Assembly (NCBI RefSeq): GCF_002001205.1
Contig: NZ_MUNZ01000118.1
Coordinates: forward strand, 1-64,000
DNA: 64,000 bases
Reading direction: 5' to 3'
DNA from: Hydrogenophaga sp. A37
GTDB taxonomy: Bacteria; Pseudomonadota; Gammaproteobacteria; Burkholderiales; Burkholderiaceae_C
Each line of letters begins with the position of its first letter. The first letter of the stretch is position 1. A model generated the notes under the pieces. That model did not search any database, was not told where the DNA came from, and worked only from the letters and a program-made list of their open reading frames with translations. Of this stretch, positions 9,148 to 17,597 are shown piece by piece. Position numbers and translations under genes: made by a program.

Positions 9148-9630
9148 ATGCGAACCACACCGCCTGCCCCCACCGGATTCGAGCCCGAGTTCATCGCCGG
9201 CCTCAAAGCCATCTTTGAAGAAAAAATCGCCTTCAACCAGGTGCTCGGCCTGAAGATCACCAGCCTGCTGCCCGAGCGCGTGATCGGGCGCATCGACATG
9301 AAGCACGAGCTGATCGGCCACTACAGCCACAACCGCATCCACGGCGGCGTCATCAGCGCCGGGCTCGACGCCATGGGCGGCCTCGCCTGCATGGCCGCCA
9401 TCGGCGCACGCCACATGGATGAGTCGCCCGAGCAGCGCCTGCACCGCTTCGGCAAGCTCGGCACCATCGACCTGCGCATCGACTACCTGCGCCCCGGCAT
9501 CGGCGAGTTCTTTGAACTGCGCGCCGAAGTCATGCGCCTGGGCTCGCGTGTCGCGTCCACGCGCATGGAGTTCCTGGGGTCAGACGGCAAGCTGTTGTCG
9601 TGCGGCTCGGGCGCTTATATCGTGTCGTGA
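9148..9630 (+). CDS. Hotdog-fold thioesterase (PaaI/YiiD-like)
   Basis: A 160-residue single hotdog domain. The helix motif HNRIHGGVISAGLDAMGGLA matches the HGG signature of acyl-CoA thioesterases, and the following TIDLRIDYLRPG strand is typical of the PaaI-like group. Substrate unknown. It stands 37 bp after the sensor kinase on the same strand, so it may be co-transcribed, though a functional link is not obvious. The downstream gene starts within 12 bases of its stop. Confidence 0.75.
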   Translation: MRTTPPAPTGFEPEFIAGLKAIFEEKIAFNQVLGLKITSLLPERVIGRIDMKHELIGHYSHNRIHGGVISAGLDAMGGLACMAAIGARHMDESPEQRLHRFGKLGTIDLRIDYLRPGIGEFFELRAEVMRLGSRVASTRMEFLGSDGKLLSCGSGAYIVS

Positions 9631-9641
9631 CAGCGCGCGCC

Positions 9642-10052
9642 ATGCACCGCCGGTCGTCAACGCCGACACAGCGCCTGCTGCGCTGGGCGCGCGTGCTCTG
9701 GGCCTCGCCCAACTCGTTCATCGGCCTGGTGCTCGGGGTGTTGCTGCTCCCGGCGGGTGCGCGATTCCGGCGGGTGGACGGTGTGCTCGAAATCGCCGCC
9801 CTGCGCCGGCCATCCCGGCGCCACTGGCCCTTCGCCGCCATCACCTTCGGCCATGTGATCCTGGGCATCCACGCGCAGGAACTGGAGCGCCTGCGCGACC
9901 ACGAGCGGGTGCATGTGCGGCAGTGCGAGCGCTGGGGGCCGCTGTTTCTGCCGGCGTATTTGTTGGCGGGGGCATGGCAGTGGGCGCGAGGCAGGCGGGC
10001 TTATTGGGACAACCCGTTTGAGGTGGAGGCACGGCGGATTGGGGGGTGTTGA
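9642..10052 (+). CDS. Small membrane protein with an HExxH-like motif, function unknown
   Basis: About 136 residues. A hydrophobic segment (SFIGLVLGVLLLPAG) sits near the N-terminus and a second one (LFLPAYLLAGAWQWA) near the C-terminus. Between them lies DHERVHVRQCERWG, which contains His-Glu-x-x-His as in zinc metalloproteases; no further zinc ligand or peptidase domain can be named. ATG 9642 is chosen. A GTG at 9627 overlapping the previous stop (GTGA) is an equally possible start. Conserved hypothetical proteins of this layout are common in Burkholderiales, but I cannot assign a function. Confidence 0.6.
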   Translation: MHRRSSTPTQRLLRWARVLWASPNSFIGLVLGVLLLPAGARFRRVDGVLEIAALRRPSRRHWPFAAITFGHVILGIHAQELERLRDHERVHVRQCERWGPLFLPAYLLAGAWQWARGRRAYWDNPFEVEARRIGGC

Positions 10053-10171
10053 GAGGCAGGTTGCGACCCCAAGCGGGTCCACGTGAGCGACTGCTTCGAC
10101 GAAGGCCAGCCAACAAGTGCGGTTTCGCTTTAGTGGCCAGAGGACGTTGCGAAGCCGGACTGTCGCGGCCT

Positions 10172-11137
10172 TTATTCACAAATTTCGAAGCGCTTGAGAG
10201 TCTCTGCTGCTGCGACCAAGTCTTGAACCCCGATGCCGACGAACTTTGCCACTGTAATTTCTGCATCCGACGAGCGCCCGGCTCGTCGGCCCGCCAACAC
10301 GTCACCGATTTCGCCGGCGACTTGTTCGAGCGCGTAGTTTCCGGCTTTCACGGCGCGGTGCACATCACCGTTGGCGGCCGTGGTCTCGAACTCGTCGACG
10401 AATACGCGCGCGCGTCGCAGCGCGGCGGCATCCAATTCGCACTTGGTGGGGTCGTCCGCGCCGACGGCGGTGATGTGCTGCCCTTCGTGCAACCATTCGC
10501 CGCGCACAAGCGGTTCCTTGGCAAGGGTCGCGGTGATCAGCACATCCGCCTCGCGTACGGTGCTCTCGAGGTCGGTTGAGACGCTGATCTGGACGGCTGG
10601 AAGCTTCTCCTTCAGCGCTGATTGGAGTTGACTGGATTTCTCGGGGTTGCGCGCCCAGATCAGCAACCGCTCGAAAGGACGCTCAAGGTACAAGGCTTGT
10701 GGTTGCCAGTACGCTTGCACTCCCGAGCCGATCACTGCGGCTGTCTTGACCTTGGTGGGGGCCAATGCGCGAGCGGCGAGCGCACCTGCGGCTGCCGTGC
10801 GAATGTCGGAGAGGTAGTGCTGCTCGTCGAGGATGGCGAGGGTGTGCCCGGTTTCGCTGTCGAACACACCGATGAAGCCACCTTGGGGTTGCCCGCGCTC
10901 GAGGTTGACCCTGAACCAAGGCGAGACCTTGACGATGTACACCGCGTGCCCGCGCAGGACGCCGGTTTTCACGTAGACATCGCCCGCTTCGCGCGATGCG
11001 GCGGGGAACATCACGATCAAGCCATTTTCGGACTGCCCAGCGCTGGACTCCTGAAAGGCTTTGGACACAGGTTCGATCAGGTCGGCGAATCCCACCCGCG
11101 CGCGGATCTCGTCGGCGCTCAGGATACGCACGCTCAC
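10172..11137 (-). CDS. Ornithine cyclodeaminase/mu-crystallin family protein
   Basis: A 321-residue NAD(P)-binding enzyme of the ornithine cyclodeaminase family. The dinucleotide loop reads AAVIGSGVQAYWQ, with the family's DIRTAAAGALAARALAP before it and KCELDAAALRRARVFVDE after. Members act as cyclodeaminases, imine reductases or ectoine-catabolism EutC enzymes; the substrate cannot be fixed here. The start is GTG at 11137, overlapping the TGA of the upstream reading frame, so it is the last gene of a minus-strand operon led by an ArsR regulator. Confidence 0.8.
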   Translation of the reverse strand: MSVRILSADEIRARVGFADLIEPVSKAFQESSAGQSENGLIVMFPAASREAGDVYVKTGVLRGHAVYIVKVSPWFRVNLERGQPQGGFIGVFDSETGHTLAILDEQHYLSDIRTAAAGALAARALAPTKVKTAAVIGSGVQAYWQPQALYLERPFERLLIWARNPEKSSQLQSALKEKLPAVQISVSTDLESTVREADVLITATLAKEPLVRGEWLHEGQHITAVGADDPTKCELDAAALRRARVFVDEFETTAANGDVHRAVKAGNYALEQVAGEIGDVLAGRRAGRSSDAEITVAKFVGIGVQDLVAAAETLKRFEICE

Positions 11138-11340
11138 GCGGTCCTCGCGATCATCTCGATCTCCACCAATGCACTCGGCGGCAGTTCCTTGACCTTCTCC
11201 GTGGTGCGGGCCGGATACCATGCGGTGAACTGTTCGGCGGCATTGCACGAGATTGGCCCTGAGACGTACGCACTGTGTCCCCCGGGTAGCCTCGAACGCC
11301 TGCGAGAACTGCGGCGAGCCCGGCGGGCTCGGTGGCTAGA
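11134..11340 (-). pseudogene. RidA (YjgF) family remnant, frameshifted
   Basis: The final 29 codons in one frame carry the RidA tail (TTEKVKELPPSALVEIEMIA). In a second frame just upstream, QALATEPAGLAAVLAGV followed by DTVRTS resembles the central RidA helix and strand. The N-terminal half with the substrate-binding region is missing. Intact ridA genes beside cyclodeaminase-type genes are common, so this looks like a once complete operon member that decayed. Confidence 0.6.
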
Positions 11341-11679
11341 GCTTGTGCTCCACGCCACACACTCTGTATCGCTGGGCTCCATGCTCAGAACCCGATAGTG
11401 CATGACCATTTTGTCCGGGACGAGACCAAAGGCGTCATCCTCTGGGTACAGCACCGCGACCTCCGGCGTGCTGCCGGCGTAGGCGCGGATCGCGTCAAGG
11501 TCGCGCCACACCGAGAGCAGCAAGAAGCTCGCCCACCGGTCTGCATCGCTCCGCCAAAGCCGAACCTCGAGGCATCCCGGCTGCTGTCGGTAGTCGCTCA
11601 CGCCCGTCTTGAGCAGGTGGCGATGAAAGCAGCCAGCATGTTCTTGAGGCACCCTGCCGTTCCAGCTCCGGGCGATCAT
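11134..11679 (-). CDS. Antibiotic biosynthesis monooxygenase-like protein fused to a RidA remnant
   Basis: A 181-residue frame. The first ~100 residues look like a small ABM-type ferredoxin-fold protein (GCLEVRLWRSDADRWASF, then a VWRDLDAIRAYAG strand-helix). The next ~40 residues are basic low-complexity sequence and appear to be out-of-frame DNA. The last ~35 (AWYPARTTEKVKELPPSALV onward) match the C-terminus of the RidA family. The present protein is probably an accidental fusion created when a ridA gene was deleted and frameshifted. The start ATG overlaps the stop of the PhzF-like gene. Confidence 0.55.
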   Translation of the reverse strand: MIARSWNGRVPQEHAGCFHRHLLKTGVSDYRQQPGCLEVRLWRSDADRWASFLLLSVWRDLDAIRAYAGSTPEVAVLYPEDDAFGLVPDKMVMHYRVLSMEPSDTECVAWSTSSSHRARRARRSSRRRSRLPGGHSAYVSGPISCNAAEQFTAWYPARTTEKVKELPPSALVEIEMIARTA

Positions 11680-12539
11680 GGCAGTACCTCGAGCGTTCCG
11701 CGTCCGACAAAGGCGACATCGCCTCCGACTTTGACTGACTTTGGGGCTTCGCGGTTGCCCTCGGTCTGAATGCGCAGCTGGCTGGGGCGACCGTTGAAGC
11801 GGCCCTGGTGCAGCAGGAAGGTCTCCCCTGCACGCGCCAGTCCGTGCTTGAGTCGATACGCGCCAACCGATCCTGCCGCGCTGCCAGTCGCCACGTCCTC
11901 AATGATGCCGTCGTTGTTCCAGTGGCGAACCTCGAGCGCGGCCTCATCGAGCAGCACTGCGAACTGAGCACCGAAACCGCGCAACAGTTCGCTGATGTCG
12001 CTCGGGATGCCGGCACGTTCCAGTGCTCCGGGCCGCAACGGAACCACCAGGTAGCGCAAACCCGTGCTGACCACCTCAAGTGGCAAATCGTCGCGCAAGT
12101 CCCCAGGTTGAAGGTTGAAAGCCTTTGCGATGCTGGCGCGGTCTTGAACCGTACCCAGAAATTCGGGCGTTCCCTGGTCGAGCAGGCCGTAGTAGCCGCG
12201 CTCGGTGCGTTCCGTGACGATGGTTACGGTTTTGGCGCTGAGCATCACCCGCCGCACTTGCGCGTCGCTTCCTCGAGACTCCCGATGCAGCACGGCTGCC
12301 GCGCCAATGATCGGATGGCCCGCGAAAGGCAGTTCCTCGAACAGATCGAAGACCCGAGTGCGGACGCTCTGTCGGTCTGCTGTTGGCTCGAGAAAGATCG
12401 CCTCAAAGTGGCGCAATTCCTGGGTGATGCGCAACATTTGCGCGGCACTCAGACCTCGAGCATCCGGGAAGACCGCGAGGCTGTTGCCGCTGTACGGCTC
12501 GGGGCTGAACACGTCAACGTGAACGAATTCAATGGACAT
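11676..12539 (-). CDS. PhzF-family isomerase
   Basis: A 287-residue protein of the PhzF/diaminopimelate-epimerase-like fold. Recognisable are HVDVFSPEPYSGNSLAVFPDA at the N-terminus, a HFEAIFLE segment holding the candidate catalytic Glu, ELPFAGHPIIGAAAVL, and EDVATGSAAGSVGAYRLKHG in the second half. The family catalyses proton-transfer isomerisations. The substrate is unknown and phenazine synthesis is not implied, as no other phz gene is present. It starts 9 bp after the ArsR gene with an AGAGGAG site and overlaps the following gene by ATGA. Confidence 0.83.
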   Translation of the reverse strand: MSIEFVHVDVFSPEPYSGNSLAVFPDARGLSAAQMLRITQELRHFEAIFLEPTADRQSVRTRVFDLFEELPFAGHPIIGAAAVLHRESRGSDAQVRRVMLSAKTVTIVTERTERGYYGLLDQGTPEFLGTVQDRASIAKAFNLQPGDLRDDLPLEVVSTGLRYLVVPLRPGALERAGIPSDISELLRGFGAQFAVLLDEAALEVRHWNNDGIIEDVATGSAAGSVGAYRLKHGLARAGETFLLHQGRFNGRPSQLRIQTEGNREAPKSVKVGGDVAFVGRGTLEVLP

Positions 12540-12548
12540 GGCGCTCCT

Positions 12549-12875
12549 CTAAAGCTCGTTGCTGATGGCACGGGCGAAATCTGCGATGGCGCTGTCATTG
12601 CGGCGGTAGAACGTCCAGCCCTTCTTTCGAGTGGCGACCAGCAACTCAGCTTCGGTAAGCAAGGTGAGGTGGCGCGATGCAGTGGCCGCTGCAATCCCGA
12701 GCTTTTCTCGGATGAAGTCGGCGCACACACCGTCGGACACCAAATCGCCGTCCACCTGCGGCGGGAAGTTCGCGATGGGGTCCTTGAGCCAATCAAGGAT
12801 TTGGAGGCGGGGTGCGCTGGCGATTGCCTTGAGTCCGCTTAGGCGCCGTCTTTGGTCTATTTTTATATTTCGCAT
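12549..12875 (-). CDS. ArsR-family transcriptional regulator
   Basis: A 108-residue winged-helix regulator (SAPRLQILDWL, then GIAAATASRHLTLLTEAELL as recognition helix region, and a KKGWTFYRRN wing). No Cys pair for metal binding is evident, so its ligand is probably organic. It heads the minus-strand operon with the PhzF, ABM and cyclodeaminase genes. ATG 12875 is preferred over longer frames because family similarity begins there. An inverted repeat overlaps this start codon and could be its own operator. Confidence 0.8.
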   Translation of the reverse strand: MRNIKIDQRRRLSGLKAIASAPRLQILDWLKDPIANFPPQVDGDLVSDGVCADFIREKLGIAAATASRHLTLLTEAELLVATRKKGWTFYRRNDSAIADFARAISNEL

Positions 12876-12886
12876 AAAAGCGAATT
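12867..12886. promoter_or_regulatory. Candidate ArsR operator overlapping the start codon
   Basis: Inverted repeat TTCGC-N6-GCGAA (near-palindromic out to ATTTCGC/GCGAATT) in an AT-rich patch. It covers the ATG of the ArsR gene, a position consistent with autorepression. Confidence 0.4.
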
Positions 12887-13489
12887 GTAGATGTTTTGAC
12901 CTTTGGCGCAAGTACGTGGGGCTGGGCAGCTTTTGCCGCGTCGTGCGGCTCGGGCCTCGAGCGGTCTGCGAGCGGTCTGCTTTGCTCGCCAATGATGACT
13001 GCCCCGCTTCCGGAAGTGTCCGTTCGCCAGCCGCCCTGGGAATGACAGTTTCGGTACCGCTGCCGATTCAAATTCCCAGTTGACATCACCACCCATGAGC
13101 TGTGTCCGGGCGTTGAACCGCGAGTTGTTGTCTCATTGCGCCTGACTGGAGCCCAATCCGCCGGAACCGGCGATCGTCAGCTTCCTGGTGCGCCATTTGC
13201 GAACCTAGAGTTCCGCTCCTGGCCGGGACTGCCTGTTCGCGGTCAAGCCTGGCAGCGGTCCTTGGTCATGTACCGGATCGAAGGACCGCTGTCCACCTGC
13301 TGCAGCCGGACCAATCCGGCTGCCTGCGCTTGATCGAGCAGTTGGCGATGCCTGGATTGGGCCCTTGCGGTGCCTGTTTGGTTGATGGGATTCCAGAGGC
13401 CAGGTGACGCGTCCGAGCTGCCAGTCTGTCGCCACCGTTGCGGGCCATGACATCATCGATGCGCTATCTATCCACCAGGGGCTGCATCG
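12887..13489. other. Intergenic region without a recognisable gene
   Basis: About 600 bp between the divergent ArsR operon and the CorA-like gene. Short open frames exist on both strands, but none has a family motif or a good ribosome site. It may hold the two promoters and decayed sequence, as the neighbourhood contains several relics. Confidence 0.5.
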
Positions 13490-14464
13490 ATGTTGATCAA
13501 CTGCGTCGTCTACGAAAACGGGGCCAAGCTGGCCGACATTCCGGTCGCTGACATCAGCGACTACATGACCCGCTCCGGCTGTTTCGTCTGGGTTGCATTG
13601 CTCGATGCAACGCCGGATGAACTGGACGAGATGAAGCACGAATTCGGCCTGCACGACCTGGCCGTCGAGGACGCGCGGCACGGCCACCAGCGCCCCAAGA
13701 TCGAGGAATACGGCAACTCACTGTTTGTCGTCCTCCAGTTGCTGGAGGCTGCGGCCGACGCCCCGAACGGCCTGAATGTCGGCGAGGTCGATGTGTTCGT
13801 CGGCCCGAACTACGTGCTGTCCGTGCGCAACAAGAGCAAGCTGGGATTTCTCGGCGTTCGCGAGCGCTGTGAGCGCGAGCCCGAACTGTTGCGCATGGGC
13901 TCAGGCTTCGTGCTCTATGCCTTGATGGATGCGGTGGTTGATCGCTACTTTCCGATCATCGACGCGCTGGAGGCCGAACTGGAGACCATCGAGCACGAGA
14001 TCTTCACCAAGGGCGCAGCAAAGAAGATCATCAAGCAACTGTTCGAACTCAAGCAGCGTGCTATGGTGCTGCGGCACGCGGTGGCGCCGCTGCTTGAAGC
14101 CGTGGGCAAGCTGCACGGTGGCCGCGTGCCGCAGGTCTGCGCCGGTTCACAGGACTACTTCCGTGACGTGGAAGACCACCTGACCCGGATCGAAACCACG
14201 ATCGACTCCATGCGCGACACGATCGGCACGGCCATCCACGTCAACCTCGCGATGGTGACCATCGAGGAAGCGGAGGTGACCAAACGCCTGGCGGCGTGGG
14301 CTGCCATCTTCGCGGTGTGCACCGCCTTCGCCGGCATCTGGGGCATGAACTTCGAGCACATGCCCGAGCTGAAGTGGCAGTACGGCTATGCCGGGGCACT
14401 GACCCTCATCGTTTCGACCTGTTCCTATCTGTTCTACCGGTTCCGCAAGGCGCGCTGGTTGTAG
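13490..14464 (+). CDS. corA: CorA-family magnesium/divalent cation transporter
   Basis: A 324-residue inner-membrane channel protein. A long soluble N-terminal alpha/beta domain and a stalk helix (EAELETIEHEIF onward) lead to two C-terminal membrane helices. The signature Gly-Met-Asn at about 285-287 (IWGMNFEHMPEL) closes the first one. The second ends in a short positively charged tail. Full length for the family. A GGGGCTGC stretch before the ATG serves as a weak ribosome site. Transports Mg2+, possibly Co2+ or Ni2+; the closest subgroup cannot be told from sequence alone. Confidence 0.88.
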   Translation: MLINCVVYENGAKLADIPVADISDYMTRSGCFVWVALLDATPDELDEMKHEFGLHDLAVEDARHGHQRPKIEEYGNSLFVVLQLLEAAADAPNGLNVGEVDVFVGPNYVLSVRNKSKLGFLGVRERCEREPELLRMGSGFVLYALMDAVVDRYFPIIDALEAELETIEHEIFTKGAAKKIIKQLFELKQRAMVLRHAVAPLLEAVGKLHGGRVPQVCAGSQDYFRDVEDHLTRIETTIDSMRDTIGTAIHVNLAMVTIEEAEVTKRLAAWAAIFAVCTAFAGIWGMNFEHMPELKWQYGYAGALTLIVSTCSYLFYRFRKARWL

Positions 14465-14504
14465 GCGAAAGAAACGAGCAGGGTCCCGCGTCGGCGGCGG
14501 CTGC

Positions 14505-15245
14505 TCACGCAACTCTGTCGAACCACCACACCGACAATCCAGCGGCCACCAGCATGAACAGCCCGGCAAGGTCGGCGAACAGCGCCGTGACCTCGGTCTC
14601 GCGCTTTTCGAACACGAGCCGGCTCTTGAGTGCGTCGTAGACCCGTTTCAAGTCGGGTGAACTCCGGCGGGGCGGGCCTGGCCGCACCGCCCAAGGGTGT
14701 TGCGCGAGGCATGAGACGCTGGCCGTTGATGTTCGACAAGTCGATTCCCGCGTCCGGGAAGATCGTCGCCAGCGAGATCACGATGCCGCTGCCGATGGCG
14801 GTGCCCCGCTGCAACTGGAAACGATCGATCGCAGCGGTCACATCGTCTCGGCTCAGGGTGGGTGGCTGCACCAGCTGCGCCGTGCCGGCATAGGCCACCA
14901 CGCCGATGCGCACATTGCGCGGCAACTCGGACACGAAGGCCTTGGCGCCGACCTGCGAGGCACTGATGCGGTCCGGCGCCACATCGGTGGCACGCATGCT
15001 GCCCGAGACGTCCATGGCCAGGATGATGGTCTGCTGCTGGGTCGGCAGCTGGATCACCGCCATTGGCCGCGCGGCCGACACCACCAGCGCCGCGAAACCA
15101 GCGAGCAGCAGGACGGGCGGGACATGCCTGCGCCAGCCGATGGACTTGCCGACCGCCTGCTTGACCAGCGCCAGGCTCGCGAAGCGCAAAGTGACCTTCT
15201 TGCGCCGCCGCAGCAGCCAGGCGTACAGGATGACCAGGTTCTGGG
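14505..15245 (-). pseudogene. VWA-domain (BatA-like) membrane protein, internally deleted and frameshifted
   Basis: One frame gives the N-terminal membrane part and half a von Willebrand A domain: YAWLLRRRKKVTLRF, then RRHVPPVLLLAGFAALVVSAAR and the MIDAS start IILAMDVSGSMRATD. The match stops near 14697 after INGQRLMP. The C-terminal membrane tail (KRVYDALKSRLVFEKRETEV, ending GLSVWWFDRVA) follows at once in another frame. The second half of the VWA domain, about 100 residues, and the first ~18 residues are absent. The gene is therefore broken. It converges on corA, with 40 bp between the stops. Confidence 0.8.
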
Positions 15246-15342
15246 TGAAGACCGGCTCGGTCGAAGCGCTCCTGGCCGATCTTCGGGCGACGTTCTCCGC
15301 TCGAATATCGGCATCCGTTGTCCGGCGCGCCGACCCCTGCAA

Positions 15343-16260
15343 CTATGCCCGCGGCAGCGTCACCGACAGCAGCTGCGCCGGCACCCCTCGGTCATCGCCG
15401 TCGGTCACCAGCAGCAATTCAAAGCCTTTGCCATCATCCGCTACGGCAATCCCTTCGGCCTTGCAGGCCTGATCGATCGGCTCCAGCAGGACCAGTTCGC
15501 CCTCGGCGCTGACGATGCCGACGGCCGAGCCCGCACAGCGCCCGTCGGCGTAGCTGTCGGAGGTGTCTTCGGCGGCAGCGCAGAACACCCAGTTGCCGGT
15601 CGTCAGGCCGGCAGCGTCGGTGAAGCTCAACGGGACCCCCTCAACTTCGCCCAGCTCGAAAACGCTGACGGACCGAGATGACGGCGTTGGGCCGATGCCT
15701 CGAATCCATTGCTCGATATCGGGCCAAGCGAACCGGACGCAGGCATTGACTCTTGACGCTCGGTTGCCGCGTTGCAGCAGGCACAGTTCGCCACCGGCGA
15801 CGAACAGTCCTTCGATGTTGAGGTCAGGGAACCGATTCCGGAGCGGGTCGTAGAGGGGGGCAAGGTCGACGTGCCTGGCGGAACCGTCGATGGCACCGTG
15901 TCCATCCAGCCGCAACAACGCGGCGCGCTGCCGGTTCGGCTTCGAACCCGACCCAACGGCGAGCAAGGCACCGAAGGGATGGCTCTCGAACGCGGGCAGC
16001 ACCGTCATCGCCTCCAGATCGGGCTTCCCCGCCTTGCGATCTTTGTGACGCTGGGGCAGTTCGCCTGCGAAGAGCCGGAACAAGCGGCCCGGACCGCTGT
16101 CGCCGAGGTCGAAGACGCCAAGGCTGTGTTCGTCGTCGGCAATGACATAGAGACGCCGTCCGATCAGCGCCAGGCCGCTGGCCGCGCTCAGGTACTCAAT
16201 CGCGTCCTCACCGGGCGGTGCCGACACGTCGAGCGTGCGAAGGATTCGAGCGTTAACCAC
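15343..16260 (-). CDS. Conserved hypothetical protein, probable beta-propeller-like (DUF6929-like)
   Basis: A 305-residue protein with alternating beta-strand patterns. Its segments include SAASGLALIGRRLYVIADDEH, DLEAMTVL, LNIEGLFVAGGELCLLQRGN and AEGIAVADDGKGFELLLVTDGD, which look like repeated blades of a propeller of the esterase-like or SdiA/YncE kind. No signal peptide is evident. I assign no function; the DUF6929 label is from resemblance only. It lies between gene relics, but its frame is intact. Confidence 0.6.
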   Translation of the reverse strand: MVNARILRTLDVSAPPGEDAIEYLSAASGLALIGRRLYVIADDEHSLGVFDLGDSGPGRLFRLFAGELPQRHKDRKAGKPDLEAMTVLPAFESHPFGALLAVGSGSKPNRQRAALLRLDGHGAIDGSARHVDLAPLYDPLRNRFPDLNIEGLFVAGGELCLLQRGNRASRVNACVRFAWPDIEQWIRGIGPTPSSRSVSVFELGEVEGVPLSFTDAAGLTTGNWVFCAAAEDTSDSYADGRCAGSAVGIVSAEGELVLLEPIDQACKAEGIAVADDGKGFELLLVTDGDDRGVPAQLLSVTLPRA

Positions 16261-16374
16261 ACCGGTTCCCTTTAAGACTTTGGACCTTCGATTGTCGATC
16301 CGCTCTGGATTACGCCGTTTCTGAAGCGATGACTACGCTATCTTGTCGGATCGAGCGAACCCTCACCGACATGC

Positions 16375-16476
16375 GACAAACAGCAATTCTTCGACTGGGC
16401 CCTGAAGCGGGGCCAACAAGCTGCCGTCAACCTCGACTATGTGCCGTTGCCGGATTCGGCCGTCGAGCTGCTTGGG
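16375..16476 (+). pseudogene. Relic of the PstS phosphate-binding protein C-terminus
   Basis: An open stretch with no start reads QQFFDWALKRGQQAAVNLDY then VPLPDSAVELLG before TAG. This matches the last helix-strand of periplasmic phosphate-binding proteins. Nothing upstream resembles the rest of PstS and no pstCAB genes are nearby. Confidence 0.6.
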
Positions 16477-16804
16477 TAGAGCTGGGCGGAGCAAGTTCGA
16501 TCGCCTGTAAGTGGTGCAGTCTGGCCCGACGCCCCAACCTACGGCACTGATCCTCCATCCGCGCAAGCCAAGACATCCACGCCAAGCGAACTCCTGCGGC
16601 ACACGTAAAGAGATCCATGCTTGCGGGTTCAGGCGCGTGCCGCGAGGTTGGCGCGCGCTTGGCCGCGCAGGTGGGTTATCGCACAGACTTTCGGCGCAGC
16701 GTGGACGACAGTCCATCAGTGGCTCAGTCTGGCACTCTGCGACGCCTGAGGCACTGCCGCACCCGGTACGTACCGGCCCGCCCATTCGAGACCGAAAGCC
16801 CGTG
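16477..16804. other. Intergenic region with no supported gene
   Basis: About 330 bp after the PstS relic. No convincing coding frame, RNA or repeat is seen. Confidence 0.4.
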
Positions 16805-17002
16805 ATGAAACAAGAAGTCCACACTACCACCGGGCCGCAGACGCCGCCCGCTCCCCAGGGCCCGCCACAAGGCCCGACGCATGGGCAGACAGATGCCACT
16901 GCCAATCGAGAACAGGTGCGTGAATCGATTGCGCGGGTGCCTGCTCCTCGCGAGTCCAAACGGCCGGCCGAGCGCAGCGACAAGGGCCACAAGGGCAACT
17001 GA
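16805..17002 (+). CDS. Possible small Pro/Gln/Lys-rich protein
   Basis: A 65-codon frame starting MKQEVHTTTGPQ, low in complexity and rich in Pro, Gly, Gln and charged residues, ending HKGN. There is no family resemblance, no signal peptide and only a weak ribosome site. It may not be real. It is listed because the frame starts cleanly and has no competing gene. Confidence 0.25.
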   Translation: MKQEVHTTTGPQTPPAPQGPPQGPTHGQTDATANREQVRESIARVPAPRESKRPAERSDKGHKGN

Positions 17003-17283
17003 CGGCGCCCCGACGACCCCAGGCGACTGCCAACCTGCACCGACGCCTCGGCTACATGCGCGATGATCGATCGGCTTGATAGATCGCTCGATACCGGTCG
17101 CTCGTGACTTTCAGGTGATGGCCGCGAACTGCCATCCGGATCGGGTGCCGATCAAACTGTTTGGTGTTCGGCTGGCCGAATCCAGCACCCAGCTCCAGCC
17201 GTGCAGGCGCCGACGCACTTGCAGGCGATTCCTGCTCGTGAACGGGACGATCCACCAAACAGGGGCATTCCCTCACATCGGCA
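17003..17283. other. Intergenic region with nothing recognised
   Basis: About 280 bp. Short open frames on both strands have no family similarity. Confidence 0.35.
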
Positions 17284-17577
17284 TCACCGGGCGATCTTGC
17301 GTTCGATCTCGGCGACGCGGCCCGAGTGGAACCGGAGGATTGTGAGCGTCTGAGGGTCCCGGGCGTGGGGGAAGTAGGTCCAGCTCTTCTCTTCGGGGTG
17401 ACCCCTGACGGCACGGTGGAAGGCTTCGTGGTCGGGCTTGCCGATCTTCAGCACCACCTCCCCTTCGCCCATGCCTTTGCGGATGAACTTGCGCTCCCCG
17501 GCGTCTGGCTCTGTGGACAGGGCGGATGCGCTGGCCAGCGAGAGCAGGGCCAGTGCGGTGAATCTTTTGAGGTCCAT
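17284..17577 (-). CDS. Small secreted protein, SmpA/OmlA-like
   Basis: A 97-residue exported protein. After a signal peptide (MDLKRFTALALLSLASASA), the mature part reads IRKGMGEGEVVLKIGKPD, then SWTYFP and LTILRFHSGRVAEIERKI. This pattern resembles the small BamE/SmpA fold (helix pair, then Gly-Lys-Pro, then two strands). There is no lipobox Cys, so it is probably periplasmic. The start at 17577 has a GAAGGAG site; the longer frame lacks one. It is the third of three small envelope genes on this strand, 20 bp after the previous one. Confidence 0.6.
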   Translation of the reverse strand: MDLKRFTALALLSLASASALSTEPDAGERKFIRKGMGEGEVVLKIGKPDHEAFHRAVRGHPEEKSWTYFPHARDPQTLTILRFHSGRVAEIERKIAR

Positions 17578-17597
17578 CGGTCGCTCCTTCGTCAGCT

